From NCBI GenBank assembly GCA_015847255.1, contig JADLZK010007278.1, positions 1-64,000 on the forward strand: a stretch of DNA of 64,000 bases, written 5' to 3'. Position 1 is the stretch's first letter. Each line of letters opens with the position of its first letter. The notes under the pieces were generated by a model. That model was not told where the DNA came from. It ran no database searches and saw nothing but the letters and a program-made list of their open reading frames with translations. This document shows, piece after piece, positions 35,068 to 46,914 of this stretch. The position numbers and the translations under genes are program-made. This DNA comes from Hyparrhenia diplandra. Its lineage: Eukaryota; Streptophyta; Magnoliopsida; Poales; Poaceae.

Positions 35068-36018
35068 TCAGCCGAAATACTCGGGCTTGACCATGCTTGC
35101 GACGACGAAAGGGCCGTACCATTGGGATTGCAACTTGCCTTGCTTGTCCGTGCGTCGAATCAACATAAGGTCGCTGGGTAGATGTTCTTTCGTAAGACCT
35201 TCTTGTCCCGCCAGACTTTGTGTTTCTTTGTGATAGTTGTCGAGGTTCTTCGCCGCCTGCAACTTTTGAAACTCAGCTGTGTCAGCATCTACAAACCTTT
35301 GAATTTTGGTTACGTCGGCTATTTGTGTACGAAATGAACCGAGCTTCAGCTCTTCTGGTGTTATTGCTTCTTCCCCGTACAACAACCGAAATGGAGTGAA
35401 TCCGGTTGCTCGGGACTTGGAGATGTTGTGACCCCAGACCGCAACAGTCATTTCGGCTGGCCACTTTCCCTTGCTTGCGTCCCATAGGGACTTGGAGACA
35501 ATTTGTGAAGATTAGGCCATTGGCCTTTTCGACAGCTCCGTTGCTTTGTGGGTGGTATCATCTTGATGCGAAAGTCACCTTGATCGAAAGTTCCTCGCAA
35601 AATTTTCTGAATTCGGTTGAGTCAAATTGCTTGCCATTGTCCACTGTTATGTAAGATGGAACTCGAAGCGGCAAACGATCTGTTGCCATACGAAGCTGAT
35701 CAAGGTTGCCGAGGTGATTACGGCGAGGGCCGTGCTTCTATCCACTTGGTGAAATATTCAAGTGCCACCGCTATGAATCTCACGTTGCACGGGCTATTGG
35801 TAATGGCCCTACTATGTCTACCCCCAACGCTGCAGAGGCCGGTGGAGCACTATCGACCTGGTTGGGTTGGAGGGTGCGTTTTGCTTCTTGTCGAACATCT
35901 GACAGCTTTCACATGTTTTGACCAGTTGCTTTGCGTCTTCGGCTGCTGTCGGCCAGTAAAAACCTTGTCTCATTGCTCTATGGGCAATTTCGTGAGGCCC
36001 TCTGTGTGCTCCGCACAT
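35068..36018 (-). pseudogene. Gypsy integrase
   Basis: Minus strand. The zinc-binding head at 36,018-35,818 reads GAHRGPHEIAHRAMRQGFYW then CESCQMFDKKQN, giving the H..H..C..C set of retroviral integrases. The catalytic core (35,500-35,810) is present only in shifted frames. The C-terminal part at 35,451-35,068 (GFTPFRLLYGEEAITPEELK; WYGPFVVASMVKPEYFG) is the usual gypsy integrase tail, with the LLYG and W.GP(F/Y)VV motifs. Frame changes make the product non-functional. No chromodomain is seen. Confidence 0.8.
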
Positions 36019-36135
36019 ACCTCCATGTATTTCGCCCGAGAGCTTTTGCCCTTCTTCTATGCTGATGCACTTGAGCTTTGGAGCTACGATGCCATCCTTG
36101 TATAACTCGCCTCTTATGATTGAATAGTGTTTGGT

Positions 36136-38100
36136 TCAAGACTCCATTTGTTGCTGTTGATGCTTGGACTCGGGCTCATAAGTGCCTGTCAAAAATGTGA
36201 ATATTGGGCTCCTCCAGTCATGACTTGCGATGACGTGAATTGCCCTTGGTACATCTTCTTCTTCTCTGATTGCTTTGACCAAAAGTTGTTGGAAGAATAC
36301 ATCCGGAGGAGTCGGAATCCCAAGGGCGGCTGCCTTCACCAATTCATCAGCTTCTCTGTTTTCGCTGCGTGGTATGTACTTTATCGAGAATCCCGAGAAA
36401 TGCTTCTCCATTGCTCTTACTGCTTGTAAATATCTAACTAGGACTGGCTCCCTGGCCGTGTACTCCTTTTCACAATGTCCGCTCACTATTTGCGAATCTG
36501 TACGAATGACACATCTCTTGACGCCCATTGCTCTTAGCTTTCGGAGTGCAAGAAGCACTGCTTCATATTCGGCCGTATTATTGGTGCTTGTGAATTACAG
36601 CCTGGCTGCGTATCTGATGGGCGGCCCTTGCCGAGGTGTAAGTATGGTCGAAATCCCGACACCCTTGTCGCACCAGGCTCCGTCACAAAACGCTGTCCAG
36701 ATTGGTTCGTCGAAAACCACTGGATTGCCTTCGGCTGCCGGAGTCCAGTCTGCTATGAAATCCGCTATTGCCTGAGATTTTATGGCGATCTGTGCTCGTA
36801 GTTGATTACGAATTCATTCAGCTCGGCGGCCCATTTGCCCACTCGCCTCTGGCTTCACCGTCCCGAGCGAGCTTCTAAGGGTTGAGAGGAAATGACCCGA
36901 ATCTTGTGTGCACGAAAATAGTGTCTCAACTTTAGGCTCGCCATCAAGACCGAGTAAGCTATCTTCTCTAGTTCTGAGTAATTAAGCTTTGCTGCCGAAA
37001 GGGCTTCGGATACATAGTAGATAGGAAATTGCTTGAGCTTGTTGTCATGCTCTTTCTCTTCGACCAGGACTGCGCTTTACAAAGAACCGATCTTTGCTTT
37101 GCTAAGTATAACAATAGAACCGCCTTTGGGGATGGTTTCGACATGGTTGTCAAATTGGTAAGATAATCTTTCAGGTCTTGAAAAGCTTTTCCTTTGCTCG
37201 GGCCCCCATTCGAAATTTGTGCTGTCCTTGAGCACTTTGAAGAAAGGTAGACCTTTTTTGGTGACCTTGAGATGAACATGCTAAGAGTCGCTAGTCGTCA
37301 TGTGAGTCGCTAGACCTTCTTTCGGTATGCAGGGGGCTTCATGTCTATGATGGCTGTGATCTTGTGCGGATTCGCCTCTATGCCCACGGCTAACACTAGA
37401 CATCCCAACATCTTGCCCTTTGTGATGCGAAAATGCATTTCTCGTGTTTAGCTTGAGCCCGCTTCGCCTTAGATTCGTGAAAGTTTCTCTTAGGTCGCTT
37501 ATATGTGATTCTTTTCGAGCTGCTGATTACCACTATGTCATCTACATAAGTTACCGATTTTTTTCTTCTTCTTTTGCTCTCTAAATACCTCATCCGACAT
37601 TCGGAGAAAGTGGATCCGGCATTCCGTAATCCCTCGGGCATTCGCTTGAAGCAATTGGTCCCCACGGAGTGATAAAGCTTGTCTTCTCCTCGTCTTACGG
37701 ATTCGGATGTATCCGGTGATATCCAGGAAAAGCGGTCGGCAGACTCATTCTCTCACAACCCGAGGCCAAGTCGATCAAGGTGTCTATTCCGGGGAGAGGG
37801 TGCGGATCTTTCGGACATGCCTTGTTTAGGTCGGTGAAATCTATGCACATTCTCCACTTTTTGATCTTGGGGTCGGATGTTTTCTTACGGACCATAACCA
37901 CGTTTGCCAACCATTCGGGATATTGTCTTGGCTTCGATTACCCTGCGTCCAGAAAGTCTCGGACTTCGAATTTGGCATTCTTGGCGCTTCTTTCTTCGAG
38001 ATGGCTTCCTCAACCTCCGCTTCTTGGGCTCTATGGTTGTTGCTACGCTCAAATTGTGCTGAGCCAAACTTTGGCTTACTCCCTTTAGGTCCTCGGTGAC
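36136..38100 (-). pseudogene. Gypsy reverse transcriptase and RNase H
   Basis: Minus strand, reading down from about 38,100. RT pieces: MANVVMVRKK and WRMCIDFTDLNKACPKD (37,910-37,780), KRMPEGLRNAGSTF (37,640) and TYVDDIVVISSSK (about 37,540), with YVDD as the catalytic box. RNase H follows near 36,760-37,000 and the plant-type second RNase H part at 36,558-36,136 (LRKLRAMGVKRCVIRTDSQI; READELVKAAALG). Several frame changes occur, so it is dead. Bases 36,752-38,100 are duplicated at 28,422-29,780. Confidence 0.85.
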
Positions 38101-38179
38101 CATGTGAACACATCCGAGTTAGAGTCAAGGAAATTTGGGCTGCCTCGTCGGGTTGAAGCTTCGGAGCCAATTATGATTT

Positions 38180-39182
38180 CTCTTTCGGGTCTGTAGTGGA
38201 TAACGGGACCCTTTTTGTGGATTCGGTGATTCTACTTTCGGCTCTCTTAGTCTTTCGGCCTTGGGCTCGGCTCTTCTTTCTCATTGTCCTCTCTTTCGGT
38301 CAATGTCACCTCGTTGATCATCTTTGTAACGGTATCGGCCGCATCTATTTTTCGGGCTGCTTCTTCGATCTCCCAGGGCGGTAACCACACGAAAGGGGAT
38401 GGTATCTTCATACATAAGAAACTTTGCTTAATAACCACATCAAACTTGCTTATGGTGCCTCTGCTTAGAATATTCTTTGTGTAAGGATAGTCTATGTTGA
38501 CTATGTCGAATGTGATTATCTCGGTTCGGCATAGTCCAACCTCGCCGAAAGTTACCGCGATGTCTTTCTTTCCAATAGCGTCTATTCTTTTTCCTCCGAA
38601 ACCGAATAGAGCGTTGCCCGTGATTTGCGGCGTCCTCCATTCCATGTTCATTCTTTGGAAGGCCTTGATGAACAAAATATCTGCTGAGCTTCCATTGTCT
38701 ACCAGGATATTGTGGAGTGTGAACTTATCCACATTTGCAGTTGCCACGAATGCGTCTGTATGCGGGTAGTCTCTTACCCGGAAATCACTTTCGTCGAATG
38801 TGATTGGGACCATTGACCATGCCGGCCTGTTTAAGGGTAGTCTTGGTGTTACCGTGTGTACTCTTCTCAAGTAGTCTCTTCTGGCTCTTTTGTTTTCATG
38901 CTCAAGGTTGGATCCACCAGTGATCGCATAAATGTGTCCCTGAGATGGCAGTACCGAATTTACAAGCCTGTTATCCTGGCTGCCCTCGGGCTTCATGTGC
39001 GCGTTCGTTGTGGTTGTTCTAGGTTTCTGGGGAGGATGCCGCCATTGATGGAGGCTGAGATTGTGGGGACGTAACACGGGAGGTTCTGGAGTACTGATGA
39101 TGGTGAGCCGGATGCATCGAGGGCTGTAGTACGAGCGGAGGCGGATGCGGCAGCTGAGTGTGCTGATAGCCAAAATATGCAT
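38180..39182 (-). pseudogene. Gypsy aspartic protease region of gag-pol
   Basis: A long minus-strand frame (39,182-38,247, 311 codons) with PITFDESDFRVRDYPHTDAF, then LVDNGSSADILFIKAF, where DNGSS takes the place of the catalytic D(T/S)G loop, and then NALFGFGGKRI and KQSFLCMKIP. DNGSSA is the normal variant in this plant gypsy lineage. The frame starts in the zinc-knuckle/protease linker and stops before RT. Confidence 0.85.
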
Positions 39183-39206
39183 TTGGCTGTACTCCTGTTG
39201 TCTCTC

Positions 39207-39514
39207 TCATGTTGAACACGTGCTTAGGTGCTTGGCGCCTATGAACTTTCGTCCTTTGATTTGTTCCTTGGCCATCTGCCCATATTTGCAGTCTCTACTG
39301 AAATGACCCATGTTCTCGCCGCAGACGAAACAATATGGTACTCTCGGCCCGTCCCGGCCTCTTCCGCGCCCTCTGCCTCTCGGGCCTCGGCCACCTCGGT
39401 TGGACTGATTCGCTTTTGAATTTGAGGCGTCCACAGAACCTGGCTCTTGACTAGGTTCGACTGCTTGAGCCGAATCGTCTTGTACATTGTTAACCGGGCG
39501 GGGAGTCTTGCCAC
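39207..39514 (-). pseudogene. Gypsy gag zinc knuckle and Arg/Gly linker
   Basis: Minus-strand peptide GPRGRGRGRGRDGPRVP followed by CFVCGENMGHFSRDC. This is a CCHC knuckle but with five residues between the second Cys and the His instead of the usual four. The Arg/Gly stretch before it would bind RNA. It lies between the gag capsid and the protease, as expected. Confidence 0.75.
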
Positions 39515-39587
39515 CTCTTTGGGTGTTGCTTGTGTTTGGATGTGGCGATTGTTGTTTCTCGTCCTTTCTCAGCTGCCTTTCTTCTTT

Positions 39588-40355
39588 TTAAACCTTCCTC
39601 GGACTTGGCAAACTTTTTGATCTGTTCGTATATAACTCGGTCAAGGTCTTAGGCTCCTCCCTGTCTAGGAGCGCAGCACACTGACCGATGGCCATGCCCT
39701 CGATTGCCGCTGCTATCACTACTTCATCTGAGACATTCGGCGTCTGAGTGCGAAGCTGCACTATTTTCTCGAGTGCGGTCGGTGACTCTCCGTCTTCTTG
39801 CTTAAGCTTTAGGAAATCCCTGGTTCCCTTTTTCAAGGCCCGGAAGCCCTCAAAGGTGATGATCAACTGTTCTCTTAGCTGCTTCCAGTTTCTTATCGAG
39901 AGCGGACGAAGGGCGATGTACCATTCATGCGCGATGTCTTCTACTGCCATGATGAGAGATTTTGCAAGAGTAACCGAATCTCCTCCTGCCGAATGCACTG
40001 CGGCTTCATAGCTTGCGATGAACTTCCTTGGATCTGATTTTCCATTAAATGATGGCGGTCTGGGTTTGTACCCTATCGGCCACGGGCTTAGTTGCAGCTC
40101 TGGTGCGAGTGGCGAAGCCAAATCGACTTCCCCGCCAGCAACGAAACTAGTTCTTGCTCCCCCCTGGGGTATTGCTGTGTTTCTCTCCATTTGTGCTATC
40201 TCCCGTAGCAGGTTTTCTTTCTCGATTTCGGCTAGCTTCAGCTGCTCACGTGTCGAGTCTTCTCTTCGCTTGGCTGCCTCTCCTTTCATCATTGCATCTT
40301 TCTGAGCTCTCAGCTCTCTGAGTTCAGCCTGCCTGAGGCTCAGTTCTTGTATCAA
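39588..40355 (-). pseudogene. Gypsy gag capsid (retrotransposon gag domain)
   Basis: Minus-strand frame of 255 codons. An N-terminal coiled coil (RQAELRELRAQKDAMMKGEA; REQLKLAEIEKENLLREIAQ) is followed by the retrotransposon gag capsid with PPSFNGKSDPRKFIASYEAA, AHEWYIALRPLSIRNW and ALKKGTRDFLKLKQEDGES. These match the retrotransposon gag (PF03732-type) fold in order. The frame breaks at about 39,590, before the zinc knuckle. An N-terminal extension to about 40,440 is likely. Confidence 0.85.
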
Positions 40356-40639
40356 CCTGGAGCGCTCCTCCTGCTCATTACCGCATTTGCCGTGTTCGCG
40401 TGGCTGCTCCTCTTCCGAGTCTTACGCATCCTCTAGGAGTTCGAGCCTCTGCGGAGGTCCCTAGACCGATTAAGGCCCCCGGACCGGTATCGGCGTCTTG
40501 TGCTTCGCCACGGCTTTGCCGCCGGGGTGATAACCTCGGCCAGGAGGATCCGACGGGGATCCGCCGGAGGAGATCCGGCCGGTGCCGTTGGCGCTGCCTT
40601 GGGCCTTGGGCGCCACGGGGCCATGGGTTGCCCGCACAA

Positions 40640-40655
40640 CCACGGTGGGCGCCAA
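40640..40655 (-). other. Primer binding site
   Basis: Directly inside the LTR the minus strand reads TTGGCGCCCACCGTGG, a common tRNA-primed site in grass gypsy elements. It confirms that the adjoining LTR is the 5' LTR. Confidence 0.75.
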
Positions 40656-41479
40656 TGTTGGTGTGGCCCTAAAGCAGGCCACCCCTGGCGAGACAAATCA
40701 CTCGACTAGTTAAAAGATAACACACGCGAAAGTGGATGCGAAACCAAAACTCTCTTTCTATTAATCTCCGATCCCTGTTTACAATGACCCTCGGGGTCTA
40801 TTTATAGTCCGTAGACTCTTACAGTTCCGATTTTGCCCTCCTACCAACCCTAGGTCCTCCGTGTCCCTCGCGGACAACCAGGGGCAGAATGGTACTTTCT
40901 CGCCCCGCGATGCCACCAACCCTCAACGGGCCTTTCGGCGTCGGACCACGAGTACCTGCAAAACAACACCGAATAACGCTCGTCGTGAAACTTCTTCGGT
41001 TGAGCGGGCAAAAGCAACGACCTTCGTGTGCCGGCGCCGAAACCCGCTCGTGCGGGGGAGGACGAGGGTCCCGATCCGGTCCGGGGGCGAAGACACAAGC
41101 ATTATTTGTATCTTCGAATGCCATTGCCTTCGCCCCCATCACGCGCGTGATCCTGCGGAATCGATCACCGAGGATGAAAGTTTCAGCATTCGGCCCACCA
41201 AGCCGAACGCAGCAGCTTTCGCCCCGCGACTTGCGGTTCCTTGGATGAAACCCGGCGGACGATCGCATCCCGTTACCGTTCGACCGAATGCTCCTACATT
41301 CGCCCGTGATCTACGAAACCACGTTCTTGGCTCCGAAAGCTCTCTAAAGCCGAATCCAATGGGTTTCGGCCCTAGGAACCGGAACCTGGTCCATCGAGCC
41401 ATATCCGATCTTTATTTGGCCGCTCCTTTCTTGAGGGCCGATAGTAGGGGGGTGGCAAGCTTTCGGCCTCCCCCCAACA
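40656..41479 (-). mobile_element. 5' LTR of the gypsy element (minus orientation)
   Basis: On the minus strand it starts TGTTGGGGGGAGGCCGAAAG at 41,479 and ends CCACACCAACA at 40,656 (824 bp). A TATA-like ACTATAAATAGACCCC lies near 40,800. The PBS follows it. A second LTR of this type was not seen, so the 3' LTR and the target duplication are missing from the window. The base after the LTR is g at 41,480. Confidence 0.85.
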
Positions 41480-42630
41480 GGTGTATTTAGATAAGTATCT
41501 ATCTATGCTATCAAATAAATATTATTAGATTTCGTGAGCAACATTTATAGCAATGGTAATCCTAATTAAACTCGAGCACCATTCTTGAAAAAATGGTCAA
41601 AAATTGACTTGGTGGGGATGAACCCGGGGCTCAGGATTGGGTGCCTTGGGAAATGCAGTGGCAACCGAGGAAGAGGGAAGCGGCCTTTTGGAAACGCGTG
41701 CGCGCAGCCGGTCGTCGATTGCCATGTGGTTGCCGTGGAAGCGGTGATTGGTGAGAACGGGCGCAAATGCATAGTCGGTCACTCTTTGAGTGCCAAGGAG
41801 ACGGCCATTGGATCTCACGGTCGCCGTGTTTGAGTGCCGAGGAGCCGTCTTTTTGATGGCGCATTCCTTGGGAACGGATCTCAATCAATTCTGCATGGCT
41901 TCTTGTTACTATCTGTACACCCTCGACGACCTCGATCGCTAATCAACCACTCTTTCCATAACACCAGTTTTCACTACAGGCTCGCGGACGATCGCCATGG
42001 CCGGCAACTACACCATTGAGGAGATGCAGTTCACCATCGCCCGCCTCCACGATGCCCTCCGGAGGCTCAACGGGCTCGCCAACCAACTTGGCCTGCCAAG
42101 GGTGATCGACCCCTTGGTGAACAAGGCCAACTTCTACGCTTTCAGGATCAAGATCCGACATTGCCAAGATCCTCGTTGAGGGGATGATGAGGACATCCAT
42201 CAAGGCTTCACTACACAACCATGTGTGGAACAACTCGACAATGCCTACAATGGACCAATGACTCAATAGCAAGAGTTCAAGGACTACAACATAAGGTGAA
42301 TTCACTCCTTATTGATTACGAGCAAGTGTCCACTAAAAATGATTTACTACCTAATAGAGGAGCCATGCTTGTACTCAAGTTTGAAGAGTAGTCCCATCTA
42401 TGGATAGGCCACTCAGCATGCAAAGAAGGCAAAGTTGAAGATGACTTGTTGCTGTCCAGATTCAGACTTCCAAGTTCATGACGAATTCTGTACCAATCCT
42501 GAAGCTTCCAGCCCAAGTGTTATACATGTATGGGTAGATGGTGAAGTCTACTTTCATATGCAACTGACGGCACATCAATTGAAGCTTTGTAGTCTAAGTT
42601 ATGCCTGTTTTAGTGAACACTAGTCCAGAA
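41480..42630 (+). other. Unidentified repeat DNA with a short ORF
   Basis: A 60-codon frame at 41,997-42,179 reads MAGNYTIEEMQFTIARLHDA then LRRLNGLANQLGLPRVIDPL, and coding-like peptides (TTQPCVEQLDNAYNGPMTQ) continue in another frame to about 42,270. It looks like a retrotransposon gag start or a captured gene piece. I cannot assign it. The DNA around it (41,585-41,890) shows unrelated open frames on both strands. Confidence 0.3.
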
Positions 42631-42639
42631 CTATGCTGC

Positions 42640-43030
42640 TGTCGAACTGGGCCAAAACCCAACCCATTCAGCCCAACTAGGAGGGATGTTCCTAGTATAA
42701 ATAGCACTCCCACTGCCCCTGAAACCCTAACCACGAATTTGAGAACAAAAATACAGAGAAGCCAAGTGCTCTTGTCCTTAGGGTTGTGCCATTGCTGCCC
42801 CCTTGAGGATTGGGAGTTTTCTCTTCCACTTGTTCTTGTGTATCCTTGTGATTTGCAGGAGCTTGCATCTACCTTTGTGTGGTTCAGGTAGATATTGATC
42901 TATTGTGTGGTTGGGCGAAATCATTTGTCACAGGTGGCTACCTTGAGTAGCTGTTGGTGCCATCGGTTCGTCAGGTTGCACAGATCAAGTTATCCTTCCC
43001 CCCATTCGATCCTACGACGAGAAGATTGGA
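42640..43030 (+). mobile_element. LTR-like promoter remnant
   Basis: A TATA box (tataaata, 42,696-42,703) is followed by gaaaccctaacc, a CT/TG-rich leader and a ttgtgtatccttgtg segment, in the pattern of a grass LTR R-U5. Termini could not be fixed. A minimal promoter of a lost gene is the alternative. Confidence 0.35.
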
Positions 43031-44640
43031 AATCCCCCCGCATCAGGGGATACCGGCCATGGTGGAGAGGCTGAGGGAGGCGATCATGGCGGCCGGCGGG
43101 GATCCGGACGCTGTGGAATAAGCGGCGGCGGCGGCGGTCTTTTTTGTTAGCTATCTAGTATTTTTATGCACTTGTAAAATATATTATCTATTATTATGTT
43201 CTAGTGAAGAACCGGTCATTTTTAATTCGCCCGCATGTCAATCTTCTTTTTTTTATCGTTTGTTTTGTCGTTTCTTGATCTTCAAATTGCTATCGGTTCT
43301 TATTTCAAACTCGCTAGTGATCTGTGTCCATCAAGACCACCGCCAGAAAACGATTCAACCCGGTGGTGATCTAAATCTTCTTTGCCGGTACTGGTCGAAG
43401 TCCGTGAAATTTTTTGATTTTCTCACGCGCTGAACGGTTCATCATTGTCGGGCGCGGTTCATCACTGCCGACAATAGTGATGAACGAATCTATAGTAATG
43501 TAAGGTTCTCATAGTAGTCGGGTGTGACTGCTATTCTGGTCCAGGTGGACATTTGGCACTGTTATGAGCTTGAACTGTAGCAAACTTGGTCTTTTGATAT
43601 TAATTGAAAGGCCAGGGCAATCGCCCTTGAACTTAAAGAAAAACCAAAACATTATATAGTTTTAAATGAAGGCAGTAGATTTTAGTAACAGTTTACATAT
43701 TTTCTTGAGGCAATACTACTCGATTATCTTCCAAGATGGTTAGATGCAATTAATTTTAGTCTTAAAAGCAAACGTGCATATTTATTCTCTTAATTAAAGG
43801 CCTTCAATCAAAACAAGACTCTAAACAGCAACCCGATCTGTTAAAGTATGAATGATGAATGGAATTTTTGCCAACTTTACACTGTGAGAGCTTACCCTTG
43901 TACTCAAAACTGGTCAGTACATCCCACTTGTTAGCATTCATCTGCACATCGGCCCTCTCCTACCAAGGAGCAATAAAATCCGGACATAGCAGAGCAATGG
44001 TGGTTCACCCACGACGGCTGTTTGTGGTCTCGTGCGTCCAGCACACGTCGTCGTCCTGCAGTAATGAGCGTGTGAACCCCGTCGTTGTCGTCGTCCAAGA
44101 GTGAACCTCGCCGCTACGTACACTTCACGCGCGACGCCGTGGCCAAATAATCCAACCTGACCTCCACGGAAAACTACAGGCGATATGATCGAGATCGACA
44201 AGGCAGGACGTACTGAGCAATGATGATCCATCCGTAACCGTAAGACAAGTCGAACGCCGATGTTGGCCTCTTGCGCCCACCGTCGTTGCAATCATCGATG
44301 TTGGCTACGTACGGTGTGCTTTTGTCTCTTGTCTGCACCTGTAATTTGTGACGACAACCGCAGTACACAGGAGCTAGTAAAGCTCAAAATAGGATTAAAC
44401 TAAACAAAGACAATACTAGAATGACTTCCTATCTGTTCAGACTAGTAATTAAATATAAAACTCATTTTTTTTAAAAAAACTAGTAATTAAAACTCACACT
44501 GCACTGCACTTGTTGTAGTAATAGTATTATATTACCCAGCCGATCGATGTGGAACTGCACGCACGCCCGGCCGGCGGCGTTAATCCGAGATGAAAATGAC
44601 ATTATCAAGTTATCAGTAAATCGTTTGTATTAACCGAGGC
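43031..44640. other. Intergenic region upstream of the lipase gene
   Basis: Nothing gene-like is supported. Bases 43,075-43,140 hold a ggc/gcg-rich run; 43,425-43,500 repeat ggttcatca(t/c)tg twice, a short transposon-end look. A minus-strand frame at 43,938-44,291 (117 codons) has no domain I recognise. Confidence 0.4.
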
Positions 44641-44642
44641 AG

Positions 44643-44649
44643 TATAAAA
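44643..44649 (+). promoter_or_regulatory. TATA box of the lipase gene
   Basis: tataaaa stands 108 bp before the start codon, so transcription would begin near 44,675 and leave a 5' UTR of about 80 bp. The spacing is normal for a plant gene. Confidence 0.6.
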
Positions 44650-44756
44650 CACGAGCACAAGGATCCGGAATTTTCCATCCATCGTCCTTCATTCGAAAAA
44701 ACCCGTAGATACGTATATTGGTAGACCAGGTTTAATTTGGACCGGCGACGACGACG

Positions 44757-46798
44757 ATGATGCCAGGAGGAAGAAGGCGCAACAGCTGCTGCAGCAGCGC
44801 TGTGGCAAGCTTGGCGATTCTGCTGCTCAGTTTGGGTGCAGCAATGGCAGCGCGGCCGGTTCCTCCAGAGGCAACACGCGCCACGGCCAACGGCACGTGC
44901 CAGTCCAGGGTGGAACCGTTCGGGTACAAGTGCGAGGAACACACCGTACGTAAGAGAAACACTAACATGTCGTCCAAATTTTACTTTACATCAGGGGACA
45001 AATTACCAGTGTAGTACGCACAGTACATTGAGTGACTGTACGTAAATGCGCAGGTGACCACCGCGGACGGGTACATCCTGAGTTTGCAGCGTATCCCCGG
45101 CGGCCGTGGCTCTGCCGGCCAATCGGCGGCCGGCCAAGGGATCCCGGTGCTGCTCCAGCACGGCCTCCTCATGGTAAAGACAGTATATTTGTAAAATAAT
45201 TTATTTGTAATCACAATCTCTTGCTGCTAGAGGCCGTAGTTGAAGTATCTTTGTACTGGAACTTCTTCCCATCTTAATGAAATCCGTGCGTCACGTTCGA
45301 GAAAAAAAAAGACAGCATATTAAACTGCAACAGTCTAGACATTTCAGTAGTACTCGTAACAATGAATGTACACTGAATTTTGGCGCGTGTGCCCGCAGGA
45401 CGGTGTGACGTGGCTGATGAACACCCCGAACGAGTCCCTGGGCTACATCCTGGCAGACGGCGGCTACGACGTGTGGATCGCCAACACCCGGGGCACCGTC
45501 TACAGCCGCGGCCACACCACGCTGTCCTCCAGCGACTCGGTTCGACCGATCGATCGATCGCGTGCTTTGATTTCTCATTTCTGCTTGTGTACTTACATGC
45601 CTTGATGTCCTGCATGCAGGCGTACTGGGACTGGTCGTGGGACGAGCTCGCCAGCAACGACCTGCCGGCGGTGGTGCAGTACGTGTACGCGCAGTCCGGC
45701 CAGCAGAAGATGCACTACGTCGGCCACTCGCTGGGGACGCTCATCGCGTTCGCGGCGCTCAGCGAGCGCCAGCAGCTGGGGATGCTGAGGTCCGCTGGGC
45801 TGCTCAGCCCCATTGCCTACCTCAACAAGGTCTCGTCGCCGCTCGCGCTGGCGGGCGCAGACACCTTCCTCGCCGAGGTAAATCGAACAGCACCACCGGT
45901 CCGGCTGTCACGGCGCCTAAATATACTAATTGGTTTGTGTCCTCCTTTGCCTCCCTCCTTCAGGCTCTGTACTGGCTGGGGCTCGATGAGTTCGACCCGA
46001 CAGGGTATGTTTTTTTTCTTTTCTTTTATTCTATTCACATACAGGTGTTAATGATGATCGATTAATAGAAGAAACAAAATCGCATGTATGCAGGGAAGCT
46101 GTCCACAAACTAGTGACTGACATATGCTCGCTACCAGGGATCAATTGCTACAATATGATGTCAGCGTTCACAGGTACTATATGATTTGCAGTAATAAACC
46201 TTCAGTTTGTTTCCTTTGAATTTACCACAGATCGAGCTTGAGCTTTGCTGGCGCATGCAATGCAGGTGACAACTGCTGCCTCGACAACTCCTCGGTCCAG
46301 GTCTTCCTTGCTCATGAGCCACAGGCTTCAGCAACTAAGAACATGGTCCATCTGGCTCAAAGTCAGTCTTGGCTCCGATCCGTGGCTTAGAAACATATAT
46401 ATCACCGTTTAATTAATTTACTCGATCACCAAATTAATTAAATCTTGTCTCTCAACTGAACGACGACGACAGTGATCCGACGTGGGACGCTTGCCAAGTA
46501 CGACTACGGCAACGCCGCGGACAACACGAAGCACTATGGGCAGGCGACGCCGCCGGCCTACGACGTCTCGGCGATCCCCGACGACTTCCCGCTCTTCCTC
46601 GGCTACGGCGGCAGGGACACCCTGTCGGACCCGCAGGACGTGAGCCACCTGCTGCATGTGCTCAAGTCGCACGACGGCGATAAGCTCACAGTTCAGTACT
46701 TGGAGGACTACGCGCACGCCGACTTCGTCTTTGCTGGCAACGCAAAGGACAGGGTGTATGCGCCTCTCATGGCCTTCTTCAAGCTCCAGGAAAAATGA
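44757..46798 (+). CDS. Acid/triacylglycerol lipase, eight exons (alpha/beta-hydrolase)
   Basis: Predicted exons 44757-44945, 45054-45173, 45399-45539, 45620-45877, 45964-46004, 46094-46173, 46266-46361 and 46473-46798; all introns are GT-AG and the frame closes to 416 residues. Residues 1-31 are a signal peptide ending at a hydrophobic LAILLLSLGAAMAA. The N-terminal lipase region follows (VTTADGYILSLQRIP), then LLQHGLLM with the HG oxyanion motif. The nucleophile elbow GHSLG puts Ser at 187. The other likely triad members are Asp357 (GYGGRDTL) and His390 (YAHADF). NTRG, AYWDWSWDEL and QMIRRGTLAKYDYGN are conserved family blocks. Plant relatives are the lysosomal-acid-lipase type, including Arabidopsis LIP1 and MPL1, which hydrolyse lipid esters in the secretory path or vacuole. 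Length is normal. I see no defect, so the gene is probably functional. Confidence 0.92.
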
Positions 46799-46914
46799 CA
46801 TTTGTATCAATATAGCTCGAGCTATATATAGTAGTGTTACGAGTGCCTGACATGTGGGACTGAGACAGCTTGTGTCCATCCAGCTACAAAAGGGAGCCCA
46901 GCAAGCCAACGAAC

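Noticed and set aside
40819..41490. 149- and 209-codon frames on both strands
   Set aside because: Inside the gypsy 5' LTR, which has defined ends and a PBS.
43938..44291. 117-codon minus-strand frame upstream of the lipase
   Set aside because: No domain, no splice or promoter support, and mixed composition.
45380..46065. Long plus-strand frames of 223 and 142 codons within the lipase gene
   Set aside because: They read through introns in the wrong frame; the spliced model gives the family protein with all catalytic residues.
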